From Thiofaba sp049322715 (GTDB taxonomy: Bacteria > Pseudomonadota > Gammaproteobacteria > Halothiobacillales > Halothiobacillaceae): a stretch of 64,000 nt of DNA. This document shows positions 43,258 through 51,489 of the stretch, in pieces. The stretch covers positions 75,421-139,420 of the forward strand of contig JBMOQP010000010.1 in NCBI GenBank assembly GCA_049322715.1, written 5' to 3'. The notes under the pieces were generated by a model. It made no database searches. It saw nothing but the letters and a program-made list of their open reading frames with translations, and was not told the DNA's origin. A program made the translations under genes and the position numbers. Each line of letters opens with the position of its first letter. Position 1 is the stretch's first letter.

Positions 43258-44250
43258 GCGGCCCCCTTCTCGGACGCGAAGCTGGCGTTAGCCCACGGCT
43301 CGAAGTCGTCCTCGTGGGCATGGTGGTGGCGGAGGTCATGGCCGCGACCGTGGACCTGCGGCTTGAGGCGCGCCACCGCCCGGCGCGCGGAACCGTGGCC
43401 GTGCTCCGAACCGTGCGACTCGTCCAGCTTGAAGAACGCCATCGTCTGCTGCAGCTGAACCGCCTGCGCGCTCATCTCCTCCGCCGTCGCCGCCAGCTCC
43501 TCCGACGACGACGCGCTCTGCTGCGACACCTTGTCCAGCTGCTCCACCGCCACCGTCACCTGGCTCACCCCGGTCGACTGCTCCACCGAGGCCGCCGCGA
43601 TCTCCTGCACCAGCTCCGCCGTGCGCTGGATCGCCGGCACCACCTCGTTGATCAGCGTCCCGGCCCGCTCCGCCACCTTCACGCTGTTGCCCGCAAGGTC
43701 GGAGATCTCCTGCGCCGAGGTCTGGCTGCGCTCCGCCAGCTTGCGAACCTCGTCCGCCACCACCGCGAAGCCCTTGCCGTGCTCGCCGGCGCGCGCCGCC
43801 TCGATCGCGGCGTTCAGCGCCAGAAGGTTGGTCTTGTACGCAATGTCCTCGATGATGCTGATGCGGTCCGCGATCTGCTTCATCGCCGCCACGGTGTCGG
43901 TCACGGCGCTGCCGCCCTCGCTCGCCTGGCGCGAGGCGTCCGTCGCGATCCGGTCCGTCGCCTGCGCGTTCTCCGTGTTCTGGCTGATCGAGGCGCTCAT
44001 CTGCTCCAGCGACGCGCTCGTCTCTTCCACGCTCGCCGCCTGCTCGCTCGCGCCCTGGCTCAGGCTCTGCGCCGTGTCGCTCACCTGGCCCGCCGCCCCA
44101 GTCAGGGCCTCCGCCGCGCTGTTCACCTCGCCAATCACCTGCTTCAGGCGTTCCACCATCGCCGCCTGCGCCGCGATCAGCTGTCCCACCTCGTCGCGCG
44201 AGTTCGACTCGATCCGCACCGTAAGATCACCCTCCGCAAGACGGTGGGTC
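43253..44250. repeat. Direct repeat of about 998 bp, copy 2 (MCP signalling module)
   Basis: This is the second copy of the block at 38202-39199. The copies are in direct orientation and flank cheR, the ODP gene, the receptor-tip-like gene and both cheW genes. Recombination between them would delete about 5 kb and fuse the MCP-2 sensor to the same output domain. Confidence 0.95.
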
Positions 44251-44918
44251 ACCCCGACCGCGCGGCTCAGCGGACCGGTGATGCCGCGGGTGATCCAGAA
44301 GGCGATCAGCACGCCAAGGACCAGCGCGGTCGCGGTGATGCCGATCAGCACGGTGCGGCCCTGCTCGTAGGTCTCGGTCGTCTCCACGCCGGTCTTCTCG
44401 AACAGGCCGCCCTGGAACTTGATCAGCTCGTTGACCGCATCGAAATAAGGGCGCTGGAGACCACGCAACTCGCCGAACAGCATCGCGGTGGCCTCGTCAC
44501 GGCGCCCCTCGGCCACCAGCGCCAGGAAGCGGTCTTGGGCCACGATGTACTTCGCGCGGGCATCCTTGAGTGCGTTGAGCCTGGCCATCCCCTGCTCGCT
44601 CTTGATCGTCTCCTCGAGCTTGGCCACGCGCTCCACGATGACCTTGCGGGCCTCCATGATGCGCTCGCGCTCGGCCGCCACCTCGTCCTGGCTGTCCGCG
44701 AGCAGCATGTTGCGCATGGCGCGCGCGATGAGGTTGACGCTGTCGATGATGTCGTTCGCCCACACGGCCTTGGGCCAGCGATCCTGCACCAGCAGGTCCG
44801 CCGAGTGGTTGAGCGACTGCATGCGGGTGATGCCGATGAAGGCGGTGATGGCCATCAGCAGGATGACGACGCCGAAGCCCAGTCCCAGGCGCGTGCCAAT
44901 CTTCATGTTCTTGAACAT
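43254..44918 (-). CDS. Methyl-accepting chemotaxis protein (four-helix-bundle type), MCP-2
   Basis: The 554-residue receptor starts at ATG 44918 (an alternative is ATG 44906). The N-terminal helix 'IGTRLGLGFGVVILLMAITA', a periplasmic helical domain with 'MQSLNHSADLLVQDRWPKAV' and a second helix 'LIGITATALVLGVLIAFWIT' precede HAMP. The sensor differs from MCP-1, but from HAMP onward the protein is the same except for the penultimate residue (GAA against GDA). The tail after DFEPW is the same repeat-derived peptide. Confidence 0.94.
   Translation of the reverse strand: MFKNMKIGTRLGLGFGVVILLMAITAFIGITRMQSLNHSADLLVQDRWPKAVWANDIIDSVNLIARAMRNMLLADSQDEVAAERERIMEARKVIVERVAKLEETIKSEQGMARLNALKDARAKYIVAQDRFLALVAEGRRDEATAMLFGELRGLQRPYFDAVNELIKFQGGLFEKTGVETTETYEQGRTVLIGITATALVLGVLIAFWITRGITGPLSRAVGVTHRLAEGDLTVRIESNSRDEVGQLIAAQAAMVERLKQVIGEVNSAAEALTGAAGQVSDTAQSLSQGASEQAASVEETSASLEQMSASISQNTENAQATDRIATDASRQASEGGSAVTDTVAAMKQIADRISIIEDIAYKTNLLALNAAIEAARAGEHGKGFAVVADEVRKLAERSQTSAQEISDLAGNSVKVAERAGTLINEVVPAIQRTAELVQEIAAASVEQSTGVSQVTVAVEQLDKVSQQSASSSEELAATAEEMSAQAVQLQQTMAFFKLDESHGSEHGHGSARRAVARLKPQVHGRGHDLRHHHAHEDDFEPWANASFASEKGAA
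43266..43301 (-). repeat. Repeat-derived module in the MCP-2 tail
   Basis: This is the same GGGCTAACGCCAGCTTCGCG module as in MCP-1, carried within the duplicated block. It was therefore present before the block was copied. Confidence 0.7.
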
Positions 44919-44941
44919 TGCTGTTACTCCGGTTCGCAAAT

Positions 44942-47164
44942 TCAAACGGTGATTCGGGAGGTGTCGATCTCGGTGAGGCGCGGCTTGCTCCGCTGCGCGG
45001 CCACCTCGACCAGGCTGGGCACGTCGAGGATCATGGAGACCTCGCCGCTGCCGAGGATGGTGGCGCCGCTGACGCCACGCAGGCGCTCGAAGATCTTGCC
45101 CAGCGGCTTGATGACGGTCTGGAACTCGCCCATCAGCTCGTCCACCACAAGGCCGGCCTTGTGGCCGCCGTAATGGACGACGACGACGTTCTCGCGCGGG
45201 GCGGGGCGCCCGTCGCCGTGGAACAGCTCGCGCAGGCGCACGAACGGCAGCACCTCGCCGCGCAGGTTGAGGTAGTGGCGGGAGCGGCTCTGGGCACGGT
45301 CGCCCTCCGGCAGCTCGATGCACTCCATGACCATGTCGAGGGGGATGACGTAGGCCGCGTCGCTCACGCGCACCAGGAAGCCGTCGATGATGCCGAGGGT
45401 GAGCGGCAGGCGGATGCTGACCGTGGTCCCCTCTCCGGGACGGCTGTCGATGTCCACCGCACCACGGAGGGCCTCGATGTTCTTCTTCACCACGTCCATG
45501 CCCACGCCGCGGCCGGACAGGTTGGTGACCTGGTCGGCGGTGGAGAAGCCGGGCTCGAAGATCAGGCGGTAGGCTTCCTGGTCGGTGAGGGCGGCGTTAG
45601 GCGCGAGCAGGCCCTTGGCGATGGCCTTGGCGATGATCTTGTCGCGGTTGAGCCCGCCGCCGTCGTCGGCAACCTCGATCACGATGCTGCCGGCGTCGTG
45701 GTAGGCGTTCAGGCGCAGGGTGCCGTGCGCGGGCTTGCCCAGCGGCAGGCGGCGATCGGCCGGCTCGATGCCATGATCCATGGCGTTGCGCACCAGGTGC
45801 ATCAGCGGATCGCCGATCTTCTCGACCACGGTCTTGTCCAGCTCGGTGTCCGCGCCCTGGATCTCCAGGCGGATGTCCTTGCCGAGGTCCTGGCTCACGT
45901 CGCGCACCACGCGGCGGAAGCGGGCGAAGGTCTCGCCGATCGGAACCATGCGCAGGCGCAGGGCGCTGTCGCGGATCTCCTCCACCAGGCGGGACATCAC
46001 CGACATGGACTCGACCAGGGCCTCGTCGTCGAAGCGCTGGGTGATCAGGTGGCTGCTGGCGCTGGCGATGACCAGTTCGCCGACCAGGTTGATCAGCTCG
46101 TCCAGCTTGGCGGCATCGATGCGCACGCTGCGGGCGGCGCTGGCCGCCTGCTTGCCGACGCCATCAGAGGATCCCGCGGCGAGCTCAAGGGGCTCATCCT
46201 GGCCTCGCCCCCCTCGGCCATCCATGGCCTCGGCCCCGCTTACGCGGGGAGAGGCGCTCGGCTCATCGACGGGGGGCGCGGCCACCGCGACGACTTCGGG
46301 CGCGTCCCCGGCCGCTTCATCGTCCAGCGGGGCGAGCGAGACCGTGGTTTCCTCGCGGATGAAGTCGAACGCCCCCTCGATCTCCTCGACCGGCCTGTCG
46401 CTCGCGAGGGTCAGGGTCACGTCCAGGTAGCAGCTCTCGGCGTCCATCTCCGCCAGGCGCGGCAAGCGCGCGGCCGAGGTCCACACGTCGCTGATCTCGC
46501 CGAGCTGGGCGAGGTGGCGCAGCACCGAGGCCGGATCCATGCCGTGGCGCAGCATGTCCTCGCCGAAGCCGAGTCCCACGCGCCAGCGGCGGATGCCGAC
46601 CATCCCTGGTCGGCCCCCTTTGGGCAAGTCCCGATTTGTTGATCCTTCCCCTCCGACCCTTCCGGCATCCATGCCGGAAGCCCCTTCGGGGTACGGCCGT
46701 CGGGAGCCCGACAAATCGGTGGCGCCCGCCTGCTCCGCTTGCGCGGCGGCGGGGCGGGTGGCGCAGGCGCCGCCGTCGAGATAGCCACCCAGCCGCTGGA
46801 TCAGGACCTGGCCGGCGGCGATGCAGGTCGCCCGGCCGTCCTCGTCCCCTCCCTGCGCGCGGCCGATGAGGGTGATCATGTGGTCGCGGCAGCCCAGCAG
46901 CAACGCGATCAGCGCGTCGTCCACCCGCACCTCGCCGTCACGCACCCGGTCGAGGACGCTCTCCGCGACGTGGGTGAAGGCCACCACCTCGTCGAAGCCG
47001 AACAGGCCGGCGGACCCCTTGATGGTGTGGGCCGCGCGGAACACCGCGTTGATAAGGTCAGAGTCATCGGGGCGCTGCTCGAGTTCGAGCAGGGCATGCT
47101 CCATCTCCGCGAGCAGCTCGGCGCTCTCGGTCATGAAGGTCTCGATCGCCTGGTCCATGTTCAT
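44942..47164 (-). CDS. cheA: Chemotaxis histidine kinase CheA (with repeat-encoded inserts)
   Basis: CheA phosphorylates CheY and CheB in response to receptors. The 740-residue protein has HPt with His46 in 'RAAHTIKGSAG' and a CheY-binding-like P2 region near 195-280. P3 dimerisation 'DELINLVGELVIA', the ATPase with 'HLVRNAMDHGIE' and 'VADDGGGLN', and a C-terminal CheW-like domain follow. Residues 149-193 are encoded by a nested type B repeat in the P1-P2 linker. A further palindromic module encodes about 304-321 in the P2-P3 linker. Both lie in linkers, so activity is probably kept. Its ATG overlaps the STAS stop. Confidence 0.95.
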   Translation of the reverse strand: MNMDQAIETFMTESAELLAEMEHALLELEQRPDDSDLINAVFRAAHTIKGSAGLFGFDEVVAFTHVAESVLDRVRDGEVRVDDALIALLLGCRDHMITLIGRAQGGDEDGRATCIAAGQVLIQRLGGYLDGGACATRPAAAQAEQAGATDLSGSRRPYPEGASGMDAGRVGGEGSTNRDLPKGGRPGMVGIRRWRVGLGFGEDMLRHGMDPASVLRHLAQLGEISDVWTSAARLPRLAEMDAESCYLDVTLTLASDRPVEEIEGAFDFIREETTVSLAPLDDEAAGDAPEVVAVAAPPVDEPSASPRVSGAEAMDGRGGRGQDEPLELAAGSSDGVGKQAASAARSVRIDAAKLDELINLVGELVIASASSHLITQRFDDEALVESMSVMSRLVEEIRDSALRLRMVPIGETFARFRRVVRDVSQDLGKDIRLEIQGADTELDKTVVEKIGDPLMHLVRNAMDHGIEPADRRLPLGKPAHGTLRLNAYHDAGSIVIEVADDGGGLNRDKIIAKAIAKGLLAPNAALTDQEAYRLIFEPGFSTADQVTNLSGRGVGMDVVKKNIEALRGAVDIDSRPGEGTTVSIRLPLTLGIIDGFLVRVSDAAYVIPLDMVMECIELPEGDRAQSRSRHYLNLRGEVLPFVRLRELFHGDGRPAPRENVVVVHYGGHKAGLVVDELMGEFQTVIKPLGKIFERLRGVSGATILGSGEVSMILDVPSLVEVAAQRSKPRLTEIDTSRITV
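46202..46254 (-). repeat. Short palindromic module in cheA linker
   Basis: The hairpins CCCCGC-GTAA-GCGGGG and GGCCATGGATGGCC lie side by side. The second resembles hairpin 3 of the tandem unit at 15117. It encodes SGAEAMDGRGGRG in the linker between P2 and P3. Its membership in the same family is likely but weaker than for the others. Confidence 0.5.
46588..46720 (-). repeat. Palindromic element type B, copy 6 (nested, inside cheA)
   Basis: Read on the minus strand, the outer arms ACCGATTTGT and ACAAATCGG are the usual first hairpin of type B. About 70 extra bases lie in its loop. These include CCCC-GAA-GGGG and CTTCCGGCAT/ATGCCGGAAG hairpins. The normal third hairpin, GGCCGACC-AGGGAT-GGTCGGC, follows. 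This looks like one element inserted in another. Confidence 0.8.
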
Positions 47165-47472
47165 GCAACGAGCTCCAGGTGGATGTCCTCGGGCGGAATG
47201 GCGTAGAGGGCGAGCAGGTCGCGCACGCTGTCGCTGATGGCGGACACGCGGAACGGCTTGCTGGCGTGGAGGGCCTCCGCCTTGACGGCCAGGACCAGCT
47301 GCAGGCCAGCGGTATCCATCTCCGCCACGGCGGAGAGATCCAGGTCGATGGCCGGGAGGAGGGCGAACTGCTCCATCAGGCTCTCGCGCAGGGCGGCCGC
47401 CTGGTAGATCGTCACTTCGCCGTCGAGGCGGATGCCTGCCCTGGGCTCGGTCGAGGGAGACTGGGTATGCAT
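47161..47472 (-). CDS. STAS-domain protein (anti-sigma-factor-antagonist type)
   Basis: This 103-residue protein has the STAS fold pattern: 'GIRLDGEVTIYQAAALRESL', 'AIDLDLSAVAEMDTAGLQLV' and 'FRVSAISDSVRDLLALYAI'. The usual phospho-serine position reads Thr in 'MDTAGLQ'. Such proteins occur between cheY and cheA in several proteobacterial clusters, but their role there is unclear. ATG 47472 lies 14 bases after cheY, and its stop overlaps the cheA start (ATGA). Confidence 0.85.
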   Translation of the reverse strand: MHTQSPSTEPRAGIRLDGEVTIYQAAALRESLMEQFALLPAIDLDLSAVAEMDTAGLQLVLAVKAEALHASKPFRVSAISDSVRDLLALYAIPPEDIHLELVA

Positions 47473-47486
47473 GGCAAGGGACTCGC

Positions 47487-47855
47487 TCAGGGCAGGATCA
47501 GCTTGGAGACGGCCTGCAGCATCTGCTCGGGCTTGAACGGCTTGACCACCCAGGCCTTCACGCCGGCCGCCTTGCCCTTCTCCATCATGTCGGAGCCGGC
47601 CTCGGTGGTGAGCATGATGATCGGAGTGAACTTGTAGGCCGCGTTCTGCTTGATCGCCTGCACCATGCTGATGCCGTCCATGTTCGGCATGTTCACGTCG
47701 CTGATGATGAGGTGGACCTTGCGGCCGTCGAGCTTGGCCAGGCCGTCGCGGCCGTCGCAGCCTTCGATGACCTCGTAGCCGGCGCCGGTCAGCGCGATCT
47801 TGACCGCCGTGCGCAGGGAGGCGGAGTCGTCCACGATGAGAATGGTCTTTGCCAT
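47487..47855 (-). CDS. cheY: Chemotaxis response regulator CheY
   Basis: CheY carries the signal from CheA to the motor or to another effector. The 122-residue single receiver domain has the acid pair in 'ILIVDDSASLR', phospho-acceptor Asp53 in 'LIISDVNMPNMDG', the Thr in 'IIMLTTEAG' and the Lys in 'VVKPFKPEQM'. It lies between an MCP and the STAS gene. No cheZ or flagellar motor gene is in the window. Confidence 0.95.
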   Translation of the reverse strand: MAKTILIVDDSASLRTAVKIALTGAGYEVIEGCDGRDGLAKLDGRKVHLIISDVNMPNMDGISMVQAIKQNAAYKFTPIIMLTTEAGSDMMEKGKAAGVKAWVVKPFKPEQMLQAVSKLILP

Positions 47856-47866
47856 GGCAATTCCTC

Positions 47867-49018
47867 TTAAAAGAACGTGATCTCGCCGGCGGACGCGGCG
47901 CTCGTGGCCGCCGCCCCCCCGCGGTGGTTGAAACGCTCCTCCTCGGTGGTGTACCGCCGCTCGATCTCGGCCAGGATGGCCTCCGGATCGATGGCGTCAC
48001 CGCCGTCCAGCTGCGCGCGCAGGTAGTCCAGCGACTCCACGGCATGCTGGAGGATCTGGCTCATGCGGTCCTGGAACTGGAGGGAGACGAGGATGTCCTG
48101 GATCTCGAGGCGCATCAGCTGGCTTTCCTCGCGCAGCACGGAGGAGGACCGGGACAACCCTTCGGCCATGCCCTGCAGGCGCTCGAGCACCTCGTGGATG
48201 GTGGTCTCGGAGCCGGCCAGGACGCTGGCCTCCTGCTCCGAGGCCTGCTCGGCCATGCGCAAGGCCTGGTTCATGGCCTCGGAGATCTCGTCCACCTTGT
48301 GGCTGATCCGCCCGCCCGCCTCGTGGGACTGCAGCGAGAGGGCGCGCACCTCGTTGGCCACCACGGCGAAGCCGCGCCCCATCTCCCCGGCCCGGGCCGC
48401 CTCGATGGAGGCGTTGAGGGCGAGCAGGTTGGTCTGCGAGGCGATGGAGCTGACCTCGGAGGACATGCTCTTGAGGTCCTTGGCATAGGCATGCAGCCCC
48501 CGGATCGTCTCCAGCATCTGCTCGCGCACGCGCACGGAGTCGCCGAGGCTGCCGATGACGGCCTCGAGGCGGTCGCCGCTCTCCCGGTAGGCACGGTGCA
48601 CCGCCTCACCTTCTGCCTCCCCGCCCCCCGACGCATCCAGGGTGGTGCCAATGCGGCTGACCAGGGCGGCAAAGCGCTCGGACATGGCGATCATCGCCTC
48701 CTCGGCCTGGCTACGCGCCGTCTCGATCTGCCGCTCGATGATGGGCAGGGCAGCCTGCATGCTGGCCGTCAGGCGCTGCTGGTACTCGCGTGCCCGCTCG
48801 AGTTCGTCGGGCATGGTTTCCGGTAGGGTCATGGGGGCCTCATCCTTCATCCGGCCTCCGGCCAGCCAGCCGGAGGCCACGCATGCCACGAACACACCGC
48901 CCGCCAGCAGGAGGCCGGGCACCTCGACGCCGGCCACCAGGACGGCGGCGGCCGACCCCGCAAGGCCAAGTAGGGCCGGGACCAACAACAGCCGCGGGGC
49001 GAATCGACGCTCGGACAT
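47867..49018 (-). CDS. Membrane-anchored chemoreceptor without periplasmic sensor, MCP-3
   Basis: The 383-residue protein has two N-terminal membrane helices ('LLLVPALLGLAGSAAAVLVA' and 'GLLLAGGVFVACVASGWLAG') with almost no loop between them, so any signal must be sensed in the membrane or cytoplasm. A coiled-coil region and the receptor tip 'NLLALNASIEAARAGEMGRG' then 'FAVVANEVRALSLQS' follow. The region after the tip includes 'ILVSLQFQDRMSQILQHAVE'. The C-terminus is 'EITFF'. It is the first gene of the operon direction ahead of cheY and differs from MCP-1 and MCP-2. Confidence 0.9.
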   Translation of the reverse strand: MSERRFAPRLLLVPALLGLAGSAAAVLVAGVEVPGLLLAGGVFVACVASGWLAGGRMKDEAPMTLPETMPDELERAREYQQRLTASMQAALPIIERQIETARSQAEEAMIAMSERFAALVSRIGTTLDASGGGEAEGEAVHRAYRESGDRLEAVIGSLGDSVRVREQMLETIRGLHAYAKDLKSMSSEVSSIASQTNLLALNASIEAARAGEMGRGFAVVANEVRALSLQSHEAGGRISHKVDEISEAMNQALRMAEQASEQEASVLAGSETTIHEVLERLQGMAEGLSRSSSVLREESQLMRLEIQDILVSLQFQDRMSQILQHAVESLDYLRAQLDGGDAIDPEAILAEIERRYTTEEERFNHRGGAAATSAASAGEITFF

Positions 49019-49217
49019 GCGAAAAGCACTCTCAGGAACAATCGGACGGGCGGATTATCCGAGTACGAACGTGAGGTAAATATCCGGGAAACGACGAACT
49101 TGCCTGTCATGAAAGACACGACAGGGGGTAGGGCATGGCCTCAGGGCGAGGCCACGGAGGAGACGAATGTTTGCGGGACGCCTCTCCCGGAAGAAGAGCA
49201 ACCGAGCGGCGCGAGCC

Positions 49218-49847
49218 TCAGCCCGCGAGGCCGTGCTCGACGACGTAGCGGGCGATCTCGGCGTTGGCCTTGAGGCCAAGCTTCCTGAGGATGCGCATGC
49301 GGTGGGTGCTGACGGTGGTGGTGCTGATGGACAGGGCCTCGGCGATCGCCGCGGGGGCCTGCCCCCCGGCGATCATGAGCATGATCTCGAGTTCGCGCGC
49401 GGAGAGGCGGGCATGCGGGGGGCCCTCGTCGCCATCGAACTGACTGTCGAGCAGACGCTCGGCGAGGGAGACGGGGATGTAGCGGCGGCCGCGCGCGATC
49501 GTGCGCACCGCCTCCAGCACCTCCTCCGGATCGGCCTGCTTGCTGAGGTAGCCGCTCGCCCCAAGGCGCATGGCCTGGACGCCATAGGTATCCTCGGGAT
49601 GCATGCTGTAGATCAGCACCGGAAGCTTCGGCTGCAGCTGGCGGATCATGCGCAGAGCGTGCAGGCCGGGGCGGCCGGGCAGGTTGATGTCGAGGATCAC
49701 CAAGTCCACCCCGCCCTCGCGGACGCGCGCCACCGCCTCGGCCTCGGAGGCGGCCTCCAGCACCGCGCTGACACGCGGCTCCATGCCCAGCAGTCCCTTG
49801 ATGCCGCTGCGCAAGAGGGCATGGTCATCGACGATCAGTACCCGCAT
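49218..49847 (-). CDS. NarL/FixJ-type response regulator
   Basis: The 209-residue protein has a receiver domain (Asp53 in 'LVILDINLPGRPG', Lys in 'YLSKQADPEEVL') and a LuxR-type DNA-binding domain. That domain contains 'LSARELEIMLMIAGGQAPAA' followed by 'IAEALSISTTTVSTHRMRIL'. ATG 49847 is chosen from the start of the receiver strand (MRVLIVDDH). It lies 10 bases after the histidine kinase gene, so the two form a two-component pair. Its target genes are unknown. Confidence 0.93.
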   Translation of the reverse strand: MRVLIVDDHALLRSGIKGLLGMEPRVSAVLEAASEAEAVARVREGGVDLVILDINLPGRPGLHALRMIRQLQPKLPVLIYSMHPEDTYGVQAMRLGASGYLSKQADPEEVLEAVRTIARGRRYIPVSLAERLLDSQFDGDEGPPHARLSARELEIMLMIAGGQAPAAIAEALSISTTTVSTHRMRILRKLGLKANAEIARYVVEHGLAG

Positions 49848-49857
49848 GGCTCCGCCC

Positions 49858-51363
49858 CTACCTCTCCGATGCTTCCCACCCCGCAAAGGGGATGTCCACC
49901 CGCACACATGTTCCCTGGGCCCCGGACGAAACCCTCACCTGCCCACCGACGAGACGGGCGCGCTCCTGCATGCCGCGCACCCCCGTGGAGAGCGGGTCCT
50001 CCAGCCTGCCGGCCGCGATGCCGCGCCCATTGTCGCAGACCGAACCCAGGAGGCATCCATCCGCGCAGCGGATCTCCACCCGCACCTCGCTCGCACCGGA
50101 ATGGCGGAGGACATTGGTCAGCGCCTCCTGGACGATGCGGAACGCCGCGGTAGCCACCCGCTCGTCCAAGGGTACATCCTCGCAATCGCCGTCGAAAAGG
50201 CAACGGATCCCCGTGCGCCTGCCACACTCCTCGATATGGCTTTGCAGGGCGGGGATCAGCCCCAGCTCGTCGAGCAGCTTCGGCCGCAGGTCCTGGGCGA
50301 TGCTGCGCACCGTGCCGATGGTCTGGTCCACCGCCCGCCGAAGGCCCGCAAGCTGCTCCAGGACCTCCGCGCCGGCAGCTTGTTCTTCCAGCCGGCGGCG
50401 CAGCAGGTAAAGGTCCATCTTCAGCGCGGTGAGGGAGGAACCCAGTTCGTCGTGCACCTCGTGCGCGATGCGGCGCCGCTCCTCCTCGCGCGCCTCCTGC
50501 AGGCGCGCGGCCAGGGCCTGCATCTGCGCCCTCGACTGGCTCAGCGCCTGCTCGCCGAGCTTGGTTGCGGTGACGTTCAGCATGACGCCGTCCAGCACCA
50601 CCTCGCGCTCGTCATGCCTGTCCACGGTGGCGCGGATGTTGATCCACTTGACCTCCTCGTCCGGAGGAAGGTGGAGACGGCCGGTCCAGTTGAGCACCCC
50701 GCCTTCGCGCTGGCAGCGGCGGACCTCGCCAAAGAGGCCCGCCTTCTCGTTCAGGTTCAGCAGCCCGATGAAGGGCGAGGCATCCGCAAGCAGGGTCTGG
50801 GGGCTGACAAACAGCAACTGGCGAACCCCCTCGCTGACATAGGCGAAGGACAGCCTGCCGTCGGTGTCGAACGACATCCGGAACACGGCACCGGGTATGT
50901 GCTGGGTGATGGCGCTCAGCTGTGCCTCCCGCTCGCGCAGGCGCCGCAGTGCCGCCGTGCGCTCCGCCTGCAGCTGGGCCTTGCCGAGGGCGCGCCGAAT
51001 GGCCGGGGCCAGGCGCAGGAGGTTCGACTTGAGCACATAGTCGAACGCCCCCGCATTCATCGCCTCTGCGGCATCCTCCTCGCCGATGTGGCCGGAAACG
51101 ATGAGGAAGGGCATGTGAGGCATGATGCCGTGGACGATGCGGAGGACGGCCATGGCATCGAAATCGGCGACGTGATGCTCGGCGATGACCACGTCCCAGA
51201 GGCTTTCCCCCAAGGCGGCACGCAGGCCCACGAGCGAGTCCACCCGCCGCCACTCCAGCTTCATGCCCGCCGCGGCCAGATGGTCGACCAGGGCCTGGGC
51301 ATCATCATCCGAGCTGTCGACCAGCAGGACCCGGATCAGATCATCCTTGAGGGGAAACCACAT
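49858..51363 (-). CDS. Hybrid sensor histidine kinase (pseudo-receiver-PAS-HisKA_3)
   Basis: The 501-residue cytoplasmic kinase has an N-terminal receiver-like domain whose phospho-acceptor position is Glu62 ('VVIAEHHVADFD') instead of Asp. A PAS domain follows at about 145-270. A HisKA_3 phospho-acceptor 'EEERRRIAHEVHDELGSSLT' and an ATPase domain with 'EALTNVLRHSGA' and 'CDNGRGI' complete it. Glu at that site may mimic constant phosphorylation. ATG 51363 is used because longer in-frame starts run into the tRNA-Phe gene. It acts with the downstream NarL-type regulator. Confidence 0.9.
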   Translation of the reverse strand: MWFPLKDDLIRVLLVDSSDDDAQALVDHLAAAGMKLEWRRVDSLVGLRAALGESLWDVVIAEHHVADFDAMAVLRIVHGIMPHMPFLIVSGHIGEEDAAEAMNAGAFDYVLKSNLLRLAPAIRRALGKAQLQAERTAALRRLREREAQLSAITQHIPGAVFRMSFDTDGRLSFAYVSEGVRQLLFVSPQTLLADASPFIGLLNLNEKAGLFGEVRRCQREGGVLNWTGRLHLPPDEEVKWINIRATVDRHDEREVVLDGVMLNVTATKLGEQALSQSRAQMQALAARLQEAREEERRRIAHEVHDELGSSLTALKMDLYLLRRRLEEQAAGAEVLEQLAGLRRAVDQTIGTVRSIAQDLRPKLLDELGLIPALQSHIEECGRRTGIRCLFDGDCEDVPLDERVATAAFRIVQEALTNVLRHSGASEVRVEIRCADGCLLGSVCDNGRGIAAGRLEDPLSTGVRGMQERARLVGGQVRVSSGAQGTCVRVDIPFAGWEASER

Positions 51364-51448
51364 GCTGCCTCGTGCGCTCCAACATGAGACGAAAGGGGCA
51401 TGATAATGCAGTCCCTGCGGACCCGTTATTTCCGCCCGCCCGGAAACG

Positions 51449-51474
51449 AAAAAGGCCCGCCGATGGCGAGCCTT
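51449..51474 (-). terminator. Terminator of tRNA-Phe
   Basis: On the minus strand a stem AAGGCTCGCC/GGCGGGCCTT with loop ATC (one mispaired or wobble position) is followed by TTT, directly downstream of the tRNA 3' end. Confidence 0.8.
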
Positions 51475-51489
51475 GATCGATGAATGCCG

